Both the position numbers and the translations under genes were made by a program. 64,000 nt of DNA from JAJFUE01 sp039683515. Its GTDB lineage: Bacteria > Sumerlaeota > Sumerlaeia > MVZB01. Each line of letters starts with the position of its first letter. Within the stretch, counting starts at the first letter, position 1. The stretch is from NCBI GenBank assembly GCA_039683515.1, contig JBDKRG010000009.1:62001-126000 (forward strand), written 5' to 3'. This document shows, piece after piece, positions 1-8,155 of this stretch. Under the pieces are notes generated by a model. It had not been told where the DNA came from, ran no database searches, and was given only the letters and a program-made list of their open reading frames with translations.

Positions 1-991
1 GGAAATTCTTTTCGAATTTCTCCTGCATTTGCTTGGGCATCTTCATCGCGGTGAACATCGTGAACGTGTCAGGAAATGCATGGTTTGGATCGGCTTCGGT
101 CCACTCCTTGAAAAACCCGAGCACGTCCTGTTCGGTCGGCGTCTCGATCTTCATCTGAAGCCGCTTGTATCCGTCGGGCGGCTGCATGTCGAACAGGCTG
201 TCATCAAGCGGAACATCGAATTTGAAGTCCTTTATGATGATTTTGGAACCGGGAGAGTCGGGAAGCGTCATCTCAACACGAGCCGGACCGCCGGTTTTCG
301 GGTCTGCCCACACCGTCATCTCCATGCCGGATTCATGGACTACAAACCCGCACAGCATCCGCCCATCGATCTCCCTCGGCTCGAGGATCTTGTCCGCGCG
401 ATCGGGCATGGTCATCATTCGTTCGATGAGATCGGATTGCTTCATCTGGCTCTGCGGCATCGACGACATGTCCATCTCGATGAACGTCTTCGTCAGGGGC
501 ACAACAGAAACGCTCTTTTTGTTTTTGATGTCGAGAATGAAGTAACCCATTCCGCCCATCATGTCCGTGCGGACCAGACCGGGGCTCTTGCACCTGACCG
601 TAGTTGTGGTCTGCGCCATTTTGCGCATTTGCTGAGCAAAACTGTCAGTCCCCTTTGGGTTAACCTCTACCGTCCCGGTGTAAACCATGGTTTTGAATGT
701 GCGCAGTCGTGCGGCGACTTCGGCGAATGCGACGCCGCTTTTGTTCGGGCCAAAAACGATGTAACAAACAAACAACACGGCGGCGAACGAGCCGGCCCAG
801 CCGAGCCGAGCCCAGCGGTTGGCGAATATTTTCATGATCAGAGATTCCTTTTGCGTTTCAACGCGGTCCATTTTGTCGCGCAGACCGGCCAGGGCGGCAT
901 GCGCGCGGGACTGGGCGTCGGCCGGGACTTCACCGGTCGAAAGCCTGTTCAGCCGCGGATCGAACTGTTCGTCGTCGAAAGGCCGATTCAT
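1..991 (-). CDS. Membrane-anchored LolA-like/anti-sigma-type partner of ECF sigma factor (3' end outside window)
   Basis: At least 330 codons are visible and the gene runs off the left edge. The ATG lies in an ATGA overlap with the stop of the upstream sigma factor, and AAAGGAGGTG precedes it by a few bases inside that gene, so coupled translation is likely. Residues 1-60 are charged and presumably cytoplasmic. One membrane segment follows at about 62-80, then a long exported domain rich in paired beta-strand-like segments. The exported part resembles the LolA-like lipoprotein-sorting domains found beside ECF sigma factors in several phyla. An anti-sigma or sensor role is inferred from position and topology only; no zinc-binding anti-sigma motif is visible. 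Confidence 0.6.
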   Translation of the reverse strand, partial: MNRPFDDEQFDPRLNRLSTGEVPADAQSRAHAALAGLRDKMDRVETQKESLIMKIFANRWARLGWAGSFAAVLFVCYIVFGPNKSGVAFAEVAARLRTFKTMVYTGTVEVNPKGTDSFAQQMRKMAQTTTTVRCKSPGLVRTDMMGGMGYFILDIKNKKSVSVVPLTKTFIEMDMSSMPQSQMKQSDLIERMMTMPDRADKILEPREIDGRMLCGFVVHESGMEMTVWADPKTGGPARVEMTLPDSPGSKIIIKDFKFDVPLDDSLFDMQPPDGYKRLQMKIETPTEQDVLGFFKEWTEADPNHAFPDTFTMFTAMKMPKQMQEKFEKNF

Positions 992-1524
992 TCGCACACC
1001 TCCTTTGCCGGGCGTGGATCCAAATGGGCCAGTGAATTACTGAGTTTGGCGCGCGCCCGCGCCACGTGCGTGCGGGCGGTGACTTCGCTGCATCCGAGCG
1101 CCTGCGCGATCTGGCTGTATTCCAGTTCCTGCACAAAGCGCATCAGGAATGCCTCGGCCTGGTTGCGCGGCAGTTGGGCGATCGCCTGGAAGATTTCCTC
1201 GCGGTCCTCGTCGGCCGAAATCAAATCCGTTGCGGCCGGCGCCGGATCGGGGAGCGTTTCGGGCAGATCGAAGACCTCGTGTTTCTGCCTGCGCGACCGG
1301 CGCCGGAGCGCGTCGTACGCCGCGTTGGCGCAGATCCGCAGGATGAGTGCGTGCGGGTTGGGGTGCCGGCGCACCTTGTCCAGGCGCTTCCAGACCGTGG
1401 CCAGCGCTTCCTGGAACGCCTCGTCGAAATCGTCGCGATCGCGCACGATTCGCCACACCGAACGGATCATCTGATCCTCGATCGGAGCGACGAACCGCTC
1501 GTAATCGGTTGGGTGGTTTTCCAC
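988..1524 (-). CDS. ECF-type RNA polymerase sigma factor
   Basis: A 178-residue protein with sigma region 2 at about 18-80 (FDEAFQEALATVWKRL, then ALILRICANAAYDALRRR) and region 4 at about 110-165 (LPRNQAEAFLMRF, then the helix-turn-helix EYSQIAQALGCSEVTARTHV). The size is normal for an ECF sigma factor that carries only regions 2 and 4. The start is GTG at 1524 with AGGGAG just upstream. The stop overlaps the ATG of the next gene, a membrane-anchored protein that is the obvious candidate regulator. It probably directs core RNA polymerase to a small regulon; the ECF subgroup cannot be assigned here. Confidence 0.9.
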   Translation of the reverse strand: MENHPTDYERFVAPIEDQMIRSVWRIVRDRDDFDEAFQEALATVWKRLDKVRRHPNPHALILRICANAAYDALRRRSRRQKHEVFDLPETLPDPAPAATDLISADEDREEIFQAIAQLPRNQAEAFLMRFVQELEYSQIAQALGCSEVTARTHVARARAKLSNSLAHLDPRPAKEVCE

Positions 1525-1636
1525 TGAGCTCCCTTTACACGGCGCCGAAAGGGTTTCGGGGCTTTTCGTTGCCCTCTATCCAGACAACGCGCACGCGGGC
1601 GCGGTTGTTGACTCGAAAAATCAAATTGAATTTAAA

Positions 1637-1728
1637 ATGAGAAATGAGCAATGAGAAATTGAAAATGATCAATTCAACGGCCCGATGTGAGCCATGGCCT
1701 TCTTGTCATTCATTTCTCATTTCTCATT
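1637..1728. repeat. Inverted ATGAGAAATGAG repeat
   Basis: The left arm (1637-1659) reads AATGAGAAATGAG and AATGAGAAAT; the right arm (1712-1728) is its complement, ATTTCTCATTTCTCATT. The arms could pair across about 50 bases in the spacer before the O-antigen-ligase-like gene. A similar CTCATCGCTCATCTCTCATCG tract lies near 52425-52450, so this belongs to an interspersed family. Confidence 0.6.
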
Positions 1729-1762
1729 GATTCGCCTTCGTGGTTCAATTCCTCAGGAGCCT

Positions 1763-3754
1763 ATGATGAAGAAACGCCCCAAGTCCCCCGCTCCCCTCGC
1801 CGCCGAACCCGAGCCGCTCGACCGCGTCGCGTGGGTTTTGCCGGCGATGCTCTTCGCCGGGTTCTTTTATTATCCCGTGAAGTCGTGGCCGATGGAGAAC
1901 CTGGGGCTGTGCGCGGTGATGGGGCTGGCGGCCGCGGCGGGCGGGATCGGCTTCACGTGGGCCGGCGGGCGGTGGCGCGCGCTGTGGCTCTCCAAGATCG
2001 GCCGACTGCCGGTCATCGCCGGCGCGGCATTGAGTTTATACGCCCTCACCCGCTGGTCGGCGATGGACGTCGGCAGCTTCGGGACCGAGTGGGTGCTGGC
2101 CGTGCTGTGGATGACGGTCGCGATGGCGCTCGGCACCGCCGCCGCGACGGCCGCGGACGCAGCCGCGCCGGGCGGCTCGATCAATCTCATATTATATTTG
2201 AGGCGGTTTATGATCGCCGTCGCGATCGCGGCCGCGCTGCATGGGATCTACCAGTACGCATACGGCTGGGAAAGGACGCTCGCCGCGATCGGCAACGACC
2301 CGGCACGCTACGGCGGGGTCGTCGACAAGGGGGTCGAGTTCGCGCTCCAGGAAAGGCGCATCTCGGGGCGGCTCGGCGACCCGAACCTGTTCGCAACGCA
2401 ACTGGCCATGCTGGCGGCGTTCTGCATCGGATCGATCGGCCGCGGCGAAAAGCGGGGGTGGCGGATCGCGGGAGGCGCCGGCTGGCTGGCGCTCGCGGCG
2501 GCGCTCGTCCTCTCCGGCAGCCGCGGCGGGATGCTCACGTTCGCGGCGGTCACGCTGGCCGGCCTCGCGGCGATCGGCGGGACATGGCGGGGCAACAAAT
2601 TCATATCCAATGTGTTCATAGTATTCTTAATTCTGTTAACCATTACGCCGGCGTGCGCGGGACTGCTCGAGCGCCTGGGCAACATCTCGACCGTCCGCGA
2701 GCGGCTGTTCTACTGGACGATCGCGGCCAAGATCTGGGCCATGCACCCGATCGTCGGCGGCGGGCCGGGCCGGTTCGCACTGATGTACGCCGGGCTCAAG
2801 TCGCCGATGGCGCGCGAGAGCCAGCAAGCGCACTCGTGGCTGATGCAGGCGGGCGCGGACCTGGGAATCGTCGGCGCCGGGCTTGAAATATTATTGTGGG
2901 GCGCCGTCGCGTGGATGGCGTGGAAAGCGTTCGTGGATGGCCGGCGAGGGCGCCTGCCCCACAGTTCTCAACCCCGGATTCCCGAGTATTTCTGGCCGCT
3001 GCTGGCCGTAACCGCGCTGAGCTTCAACGGGCTGTTCGAGTTCGCCATCCAGTGGCGGGCGTTCCTGGTGCCGGCGGGGCTGCTGATCGGCCTGGCTGGC
3101 GGCGCGGAAAAGAAGATTCCGGAGTCGGGCCGTGGATCCGACCTGCCCGGCTGGTTCGCTTCGATCCTGTGCGGATGCGCGCTGGCGGCGGCGGCGGCGC
3201 TCTCGCCGGCGTGGCATCTCGCGCTGCGCTGCGAGTGGGATGCGCGCGAGGCGATCGGCGACGCGAAGCATGCCTACGACCATGGCCGGCTGGACGAAGC
3301 GTCGCAAGCCGTCAAGGACGCGGCAACGGCGTTTGAGACGGCGGCGAAGTGGCAGCCGCGCGACGCCGAGTTCGTCTTGAACCAGGCGCGCCAGTATCTC
3401 GCGCTCGGCAAGCCGGAAGAGGCATCAACGCTCCTCGACCGCGCCGCGAAGCTGAACCCCTATTCGGCGGCGGTCCGCGCCACGCAGGCCCGCCTGCTGA
3501 TTGATCAAAACCGGCTCGCCCCGGCGCTCGCGAAAATCGACGAAGCGCTCGGGCTCTACCCGTCCAATCTCGAATACCGCATGATCAAGATCGGCCTGCT
3601 CGTGAGGCTCGGCCGCGACGCCGAGGCCCGCGACCTGCTCGAGTCGATCGAGCGCGACCGCCTGCCGATGTATTCAGAGGACCGGGCGGCCCTGGACGAC
3701 ATGCGCCTCAAGCTGGGCATGAAACCGGTCGGCCCGCCAAAATCCGACTCATAA
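1763..3754 (+). CDS. O-antigen ligase-family membrane protein with C-terminal TPR domain
   Basis: The first two-thirds is a chain of about ten hydrophobic segments with signatures of the Wzy/WaaL (O-antigen ligase) superfamily: GRLGDPNLFATQLAML, LVLSGSRGGML, HPIVGGGPGRF and HSWLMQAGADLGIVG. Such proteins join or polymerise lipid-linked glycans at the outer face of the inner membrane. The last 150 residues (about 540-680) are TPR-like helices (NQARQYLALGKPEEASTLLD and following). ATG occurs at both 1763 and 1766; the AGGAG at 1755-1759 fits 1766 slightly better. An in-frame ATG at 1694 lies inside the upstream repeat and is unlikely. Residues encoded at about 3115-3150 resemble the repeat-derived linker of the ABC transporter at 20700 (IPESGR..DLP). 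Confidence 0.82.
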   Translation: MMKKRPKSPAPLAAEPEPLDRVAWVLPAMLFAGFFYYPVKSWPMENLGLCAVMGLAAAAGGIGFTWAGGRWRALWLSKIGRLPVIAGAALSLYALTRWSAMDVGSFGTEWVLAVLWMTVAMALGTAAATAADAAAPGGSINLILYLRRFMIAVAIAAALHGIYQYAYGWERTLAAIGNDPARYGGVVDKGVEFALQERRISGRLGDPNLFATQLAMLAAFCIGSIGRGEKRGWRIAGGAGWLALAAALVLSGSRGGMLTFAAVTLAGLAAIGGTWRGNKFISNVFIVFLILLTITPACAGLLERLGNISTVRERLFYWTIAAKIWAMHPIVGGGPGRFALMYAGLKSPMARESQQAHSWLMQAGADLGIVGAGLEILLWGAVAWMAWKAFVDGRRGRLPHSSQPRIPEYFWPLLAVTALSFNGLFEFAIQWRAFLVPAGLLIGLAGGAEKKIPESGRGSDLPGWFASILCGCALAAAAALSPAWHLALRCEWDAREAIGDAKHAYDHGRLDEASQAVKDAATAFETAAKWQPRDAEFVLNQARQYLALGKPEEASTLLDRAAKLNPYSAAVRATQARLLIDQNRLAPALAKIDEALGLYPSNLEYRMIKIGLLVRLGRDAEARDLLESIERDRLPMYSEDRAALDDMRLKLGMKPVGPPKSDS

Positions 3755-3757
3755 ACC

Positions 3758-3785
3758 TTGCTTTCAGCCTTAAACATTGTAGAAT
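3758..3785 (+). promoter_or_regulatory. Possible sigma-70-type promoter for the lyase gene
   Basis: TTGCTT (3758-3763) and TAGAAT (3780-3785) are separated by 16 bases in the 43-base gap before the lyase gene. The predicted transcription start would be about 3791-3793. That gives an almost leaderless mRNA for the ATG at 3798, or a leader of about 70 bases for the ATG at 3861. Pattern match only. Confidence 0.35.
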
Positions 3786-3797
3786 TCATAGGTTTTT

Positions 3798-5318
3798 ATG
3801 CTTAAACCGGGTGTGATTCTCCCTGAACGCCCGTACCTCCACAGAAACGGAATCTGTGCCATGCACCAGGAACCCGTCGTCAAGTTTGCCAGCGGTGAAC
3901 ATATTCCGATCGAACTCCACAAGGTCCGTATGGTCCAGAAGTTGTTCCTCGTCCCGATCGAGGAACGCCTCAAGGCCATCGAGGAGGCGGGCTACAACTC
4001 CTTCCTGCTCAGCACGCGCCATGTCTTCATCGACATGCTGACCGACAGCGGCACCAACGCCATGAGCGACCGCCAGATCGGCGCGATGTTCTACGCCGAC
4101 GACGCCTACGCCGGCTCGCAGAGCTTCGACCGCTACAAGGAAGCCGTCAGCGACGTCTTCGGCAAGCAGTACCTGCTGCCCTGCCACCAGGGCCGCGCCG
4201 CCGAGCACATCATCGCCCAGGCCTACATCAAGCCGGGCGACGTCATCCCGATGAACTACCACTTCACGACGACCAAGGCCCACATCGAGCTGCCGGGCGG
4301 CAAGGTCCTCGAGCTCTTCACCGACGAAGCGGTCAAGATGAAGAGCACCTGCCCGTTCAAGGGCAACATGGACCTGGAGAAGCTGCGCAAGGCGATCAAC
4401 GAGATCGGCGTCGATCACATCCCGTTCGTCCGCATGGAAGCCTCGACGAACCTGATCGGCGGCCAACCGTTCTCGCTCGAGAACCTCAAGGCCGTCCGCG
4501 CGATCTGCAATGAATTCGGCATCCCGATCGTCCTCGACGCGAGCCTCCTGGGCGAGAACGCCTACTTCATCAAGCGCCGCGAGGCCGCCTACCGCGACAC
4601 CCCGATGGCCGACATCATCCGCGAGATGTGCGCGCAGGCCGACATCGTCTACTTCTCGGCGCGCAAGATCAGCTCGTCGCGCGGCGGCGGCATCTGCACC
4701 AACGACCACAAGCATTTCGACCGGATGCGCGACCTCGTGATCCTGTTCGAGGGCTTCCTGACCTACGGCGGCATCTCGCTGCGCGAGGTCGAGTCGATCG
4801 CCGTCGGCCTGCGCGAGACGCAGGACGAGGAATACATCAGCCAGTCGCCCGACTTCATCAAGTACCTCGTCGAGACGTGCGACGCGGCCGGCGTGCCGAT
4901 GATCACGCCTCCGGGCGCGCTCGGCGCCCACGTCGACGCCCGCGACTTCCTCCCGCACGTCCCGCAGGCGGAATACCCGGCCGGCGCGCTCGTCGCGGCG
5001 TATTTCCTCGTTTCCGGCGCGCGCGGCATGGAACGCGGCACGATCTCCAGCGTGCGCAACCCCGACGGCACCGACCTGCTCGCCGACATGGAGCTGATGC
5101 GCCTGGCCGTCCCGCGCCGCGTCTTCACCCTGTCGCAAATCAAATACGTCGTCGACCGCCTGATCTGGCTCTACAAGAACCGCGAGCTGGTCGGCGGCCT
5201 GCGCTTCTACGAGGAGCCCAAGGTCCTGCGCTTCTTCCTCGGCAAGCTCGAGCCGACGTCGGACTGGCCGCAAAAGCTCATGGCCAAGTTCCGCGAGGAC
5301 TTCGGCGACAGCCTGTAA
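3798..5318 (+). CDS. Beta-eliminating lyase, tyrosine phenol-lyase/tryptophanase family
   Basis: A 506-residue fold-type I PLP enzyme of the TnaA/TPL family. Family enzymes split tyrosine or tryptophan into pyruvate, ammonia and phenol or indole. The Schiff-base lysine is K290 in FSARKISSSRGG; Y104 in AYAGS and D247 in VLDAS match conserved residues. Residues that separate TPL from tryptophanase all look TPL-like: FTTT at 156-159 (TPL Thr124 region), R413 in GMERG (TPL Arg381; Ile in TnaA) and F479-F480 in VLRFF (TPL Phe448-Phe449; His463 in TnaA). The arginine that contacts the cofactor in TPL (DATR) is leucine here, L250 in DASL, so activity or substrate may differ. Start at 3798 or 3861 is undecided; neither has a good ribosome-binding site. 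Confidence 0.85.
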   Translation: MLKPGVILPERPYLHRNGICAMHQEPVVKFASGEHIPIELHKVRMVQKLFLVPIEERLKAIEEAGYNSFLLSTRHVFIDMLTDSGTNAMSDRQIGAMFYADDAYAGSQSFDRYKEAVSDVFGKQYLLPCHQGRAAEHIIAQAYIKPGDVIPMNYHFTTTKAHIELPGGKVLELFTDEAVKMKSTCPFKGNMDLEKLRKAINEIGVDHIPFVRMEASTNLIGGQPFSLENLKAVRAICNEFGIPIVLDASLLGENAYFIKRREAAYRDTPMADIIREMCAQADIVYFSARKISSSRGGGICTNDHKHFDRMRDLVILFEGFLTYGGISLREVESIAVGLRETQDEEYISQSPDFIKYLVETCDAAGVPMITPPGALGAHVDARDFLPHVPQAEYPAGALVAAYFLVSGARGMERGTISSVRNPDGTDLLADMELMRLAVPRRVFTLSQIKYVVDRLIWLYKNRELVGGLRFYEEPKVLRFFLGKLEPTSDWPQKLMAKFREDFGDSL

Positions 5319-5346
5319 GCAATGATGAGTGATGAATGATGAAAAA

Positions 5347-5371
5347 GGGGCGGTCCGGAACGGACCGCCCC
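5347..5371 (+). terminator. GC hairpin after lyase gene
   Basis: An 11-bp perfect stem GGGGCGGTCCG/CGGACCGCCCC with a 3-base loop, 28 bases after the lyase stop. It lacks a long T tract. The same 11-bp stem recurs at 6086-6110, where a T run follows. Confidence 0.6.
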
Positions 5372-5501
5372 TGAACTTTCCGCCCCCGGAAACGCCGATC
5401 TCCGGATCGGCAACTTGGGCTGGAAGCACTCATTTTTGAATGGTGCACATTCATTGTTTCAATTTAACATGGAGCTGTAGCCGTTCTGATCGGAGCGCGT
5501 C

Positions 5502-5726
5502 ATGACACAACTGCTGGAAAGAATCACTATTAATCCCGAACAATGCGGGGGGCGTCCGTGCATCCGTGGCATGCGCATCCGAGTGATCGATGTCCTTGAA
5601 CTATTCGCCGCAGGATTGAATGCCAGCCAGGTGCTCGAAGAAATGCCCGACCTTGAGCCGGAAGATTTGCAAGCCGCCCTATACTACGCGGCGCGGCAAA
5701 TGGATCATCCGGTGATCGCCGCATGA
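5502..5726 (+). CDS. DUF433 antitoxin-like protein
   Basis: A 74-residue DUF433 protein. The family signature ITINPEQCGGRPCIRGMRIRVIDVLE (residues 8-33) is intact, followed by the helix-turn-helix part ASQVLEEMPDLEPEDLQAALYYA. DUF433 proteins are small DNA-binding antitoxins usually paired with PIN-like DUF5615 toxins, as here: the stop overlaps the next ATG in ATGA. GGAG precedes the start. It probably neutralises the partner and represses the pair. Confidence 0.88.
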   Translation: MTQLLERITINPEQCGGRPCIRGMRIRVIDVLELFAAGLNASQVLEEMPDLEPEDLQAALYYAARQMDHPVIAA

Positions 5727-6058
5727 TCATATGGATTGATGCCCAACTCTCGCCCGCGATTGCCATCTGGATCAACAGTAATTTTGAAGCGCATGCAATC
5801 CCTGTTCGCGACCTCGGCTTGCGTGATGCATCGGACTTGGCAATATATCGAGCGGCCCAAAAGGAGAACACGGTCGTGATGACCAAGGACAGCGATTTTG
5901 TGTTACTGGTCAACCGGCTCGGACCGCCGCCACAGATCCTTTGGATCAAGAGCGGGAACACATCGAACGCACGGCTGAAGGAAGTTCTTTTCAAAGCTTT
6001 ACCGACGGCTCTCGACCTGCTGAACCGCGGCGAGAAACTTGTCGAGATCAACGGGTAA
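5723..6058 (+). CDS. DUF5615 PIN-like toxin
   Basis: A 111-residue protein of the DUF5615 (Mut7-C/PIN-like) family, encoded immediately after its DUF433 partner with a 4-bp overlap. Visible PIN-like acidic residues are IWIDAQLSP near the start (D6), RDLGLRDASDLAIY in the middle and VVMTKDSDFVLL (D54, D56). These would coordinate Mg2+ for RNase activity. Together the pair is a probable type II toxin-antitoxin module. The function of this family is poorly tested, so RNase activity is inferred from the fold. Confidence 0.85.
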   Translation: MIIWIDAQLSPAIAIWINSNFEAHAIPVRDLGLRDASDLAIYRAAQKENTVVMTKDSDFVLLVNRLGPPPQILWIKSGNTSNARLKEVLFKALPTALDLLNRGEKLVEING

Positions 6059-6085
6059 TTCAAATCTGCTGTTTTTCAAAAGATC

Positions 6086-6114
6086 GGGGCGGTCCGAACC
6101 GGACCGCCCCTTTT
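6086..6114 (+). terminator. Intrinsic terminator after toxin-antitoxin pair
   Basis: The 11-bp stem GGGGCGGTCCG/CGGACCGCCCC with loop AAC is followed by TTTT, 27 bases after the toxin stop. The stem is identical to that at 5347-5371, so the toxin-antitoxin pair sits between two copies of one hairpin. Confidence 0.75.
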
Positions 6115-6174
6115 GTATTGAGTCCGTCGCTCACGCTCGGGCTCCTGCAAGATGCCGCCGTCGGCGACGTCGGC

Positions 6175-8151
6175 CTACACCGTCACCGGCCCGCCGATCG
6201 CGTCGAGCAGCTTCTTGGCCTGCAGGGCGACCTGCTCGGAATCCTTCGCCAGTTCCTTGATGAACTTGTTCCCCTCGAACGTGCCGCGGACCGCCTCGAA
6301 GTCGGCCGCCTTGACCGCCTCGTCGCCGTCGATGCCGAAGCCGATCCGGGTGGCCGGGTCGAACTCCTTCTTGGCGTCCTGGCCGATCATGTTGTTGAAC
6401 TTCACGCGGGCGTCGCGCCAGTCGTTGACGATCTTCGCCATCTGCTCGCCGCCGAATGCGGCCAAATCGATCCCCTGCGACTCGAGCAGGTCGGCGAACC
6501 AGCGCAGCTTGTCCTCGGAGTAGCCGGCGTAAATTTCCTCGAGCCGTTTCTGAACGGCCTCGACCGAGCCGAGCTTGCCCGAGCCGATGTCGGCCTGCAG
6601 CGCCTGGATCTTCTCGGCCGGGGCGACGAGCCCCGACAGGTCGAGCCAGTGGCCCGGCTTGCCCGTGCGCAGCGCGGCCAGCTTCTTGGCCGCCGCGGCC
6701 GGGCTGCCGGCCTCCTCGACGGCCTGCAACAGGCAGTCGCCGAGGAAGATCCGCACCGCGATGTCGTAGTACTTCACCGCCGTGCGCAGGTCGAGCCGCG
6801 CGATGTGGGCGCCCTTGTAGAAGACGTACTCGCGGTCCCTGGGCGTCTTCTCGTAGAGCTCCTTCAGCTCGCGGCTGCCGTTGACGATCCGCTCCATGAT
6901 GTACGGGCTGAACAGGTCGAAGTTGATCGGGTCGAGCTTGTCGGCCTTGCGCCGGTCGCGGGCGGGCCACTTGGCGCTGTCGCGCTTGGTGCCGACCGTG
7001 AACAGGTTCATCGCCGGCGTGACGACCGTCTTGTGGCCGTCGCCGTCGATGTACGAGAACGGCATGTTCTCCGTGTCGAAGTTGGCCATGTTCTTGCCGA
7101 TCACGACGCTGAACGGGCCGACGACCGACGACCACAGCATGTACGAGAACGAGCCGGTCTTGGCGCCGCGCAGGACCATCCCCTGGTGGAGCGGCCCGAG
7201 CTTGTACATGTGGTTGGACTGGTTGGTGCCCGAGCCGGCGTTGTAGAACGAGAACATCCCCGCGATGAGGAGCGTCGACTTGTGGTGGGTGACCGTGTAC
7301 GGGCCCGCGTAGATCGAGCACGCCTCGCCGTGGAACCCCTCGCAGTTGGCGAAGAACACCGAGTTCTCGGCCGAGTACTGCTTGCCCATCCGCACGCCCT
7401 GGCCGATGAACGTGTGCGCCAGGACGACGCCGTCCTCGACTCGCGAGCCGGACAGGATGATGAAGTTGCGGGCGACGACGCCCGTGCCGACGACGCTCGG
7501 GTCGGCGGCGCAGCTGGCGATCGTCCCCTCGCGCAGCTCGAGCGCGCCGCTGATCGTCGCCTTCGGCCCGCACGCGATGTTGACGAGCGTCCCGCAGCCT
7601 TCGATCCGGCAGTCCGCGGCGATCGTGCCGCGCGTGGACTTGCGCGCATCGACGTGCTTCTTGACCATCGCCTGCATGCCCTCGATCAGCTTCGAGTCAT
7701 GCCGGTAGAGCGACATCATGTAGGCGAACGGGGCGCTCATGCGGTCGAAGATCGTGAGCGTGCGGCCGCCGCCTTCGTTGAGGGCGTCGACCTCGGCGCC
7801 GTTGCCGAACGCGGTCTCCCCCTCGACGGCCAGCGTGCCGACGTTCTCGATCAGGACGCGGTCGCCGATCGAGTAGTTGGCCAGCCGCCGGACGCCGGCG
7901 ATGCGGACGCCGACGCCCACCTCGCAGTCGTGCAGGTTGCTGTCATAGATGCCGCACGGCAGCGGCATGCCCCCGGGGCCGGCGATCGACCCTTCCAGGC
8001 AACCCAGCGTCACCCGACCTGTGAAACCGGCCCGAGCGATCTGCTCGGGCCGGAACGGGTCGGACACGAAAACCTGACGCCAGTCCTGCGCCATGCATCC
8101 CCGGGATTCCAAAGATTGCCGTTCCTGTTCGGTCAGGTTTCGTGCGCACAT
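6175..8151 (-). CDS. DUF4954 family protein, left-handed beta-helix
   Basis: A 658-residue protein matching the DUF4954 family. The N-terminal 60 percent has repeated short turns of the hexapeptide beta-helix kind (GCGTLVNIACGPKATISGAL, RNFIILSGSRVEDGVVLAHT), as in sugar nucleotidyl- and acyl-transferases. The C-terminal part is helical. Its function is not established. It starts 4 bases after the nagB stop, so it is almost certainly cotranscribed, and a role in amino-sugar or nucleotide-sugar metabolism is suggested by context only. An internal ATG at residue 20 (AQDWRQVFV) is an alternative start. Confidence 0.78.
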   Translation of the reverse strand: MCARNLTEQERQSLESRGCMAQDWRQVFVSDPFRPEQIARAGFTGRVTLGCLEGSIAGPGGMPLPCGIYDSNLHDCEVGVGVRIAGVRRLANYSIGDRVLIENVGTLAVEGETAFGNGAEVDALNEGGGRTLTIFDRMSAPFAYMMSLYRHDSKLIEGMQAMVKKHVDARKSTRGTIAADCRIEGCGTLVNIACGPKATISGALELREGTIASCAADPSVVGTGVVARNFIILSGSRVEDGVVLAHTFIGQGVRMGKQYSAENSVFFANCEGFHGEACSIYAGPYTVTHHKSTLLIAGMFSFYNAGSGTNQSNHMYKLGPLHQGMVLRGAKTGSFSYMLWSSVVGPFSVVIGKNMANFDTENMPFSYIDGDGHKTVVTPAMNLFTVGTKRDSAKWPARDRRKADKLDPINFDLFSPYIMERIVNGSRELKELYEKTPRDREYVFYKGAHIARLDLRTAVKYYDIAVRIFLGDCLLQAVEEAGSPAAAAKKLAALRTGKPGHWLDLSGLVAPAEKIQALQADIGSGKLGSVEAVQKRLEEIYAGYSEDKLRWFADLLESQGIDLAAFGGEQMAKIVNDWRDARVKFNNMIGQDAKKEFDPATRIGFGIDGDEAVKAADFEAVRGTFEGNKFIKELAKDSEQVALQAKKLLDAIGGPVTV

Positions 8152-8155
8152 CTTC

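Noticed and set aside
29..1474. Long rightward open frame opposite the sigma factor region
   Set aside because: Its protein is His/Arg-rich without recognisable motifs; the opposite strand has a sigma factor and a coupled partner with strong ribosome-binding sites.
3798..5318. Naming the lyase tnaA (tryptophanase)
   Set aside because: The specificity residues I can align match tyrosine phenol-lyase, and a cofactor-contact residue is changed, so no gene symbol is given.
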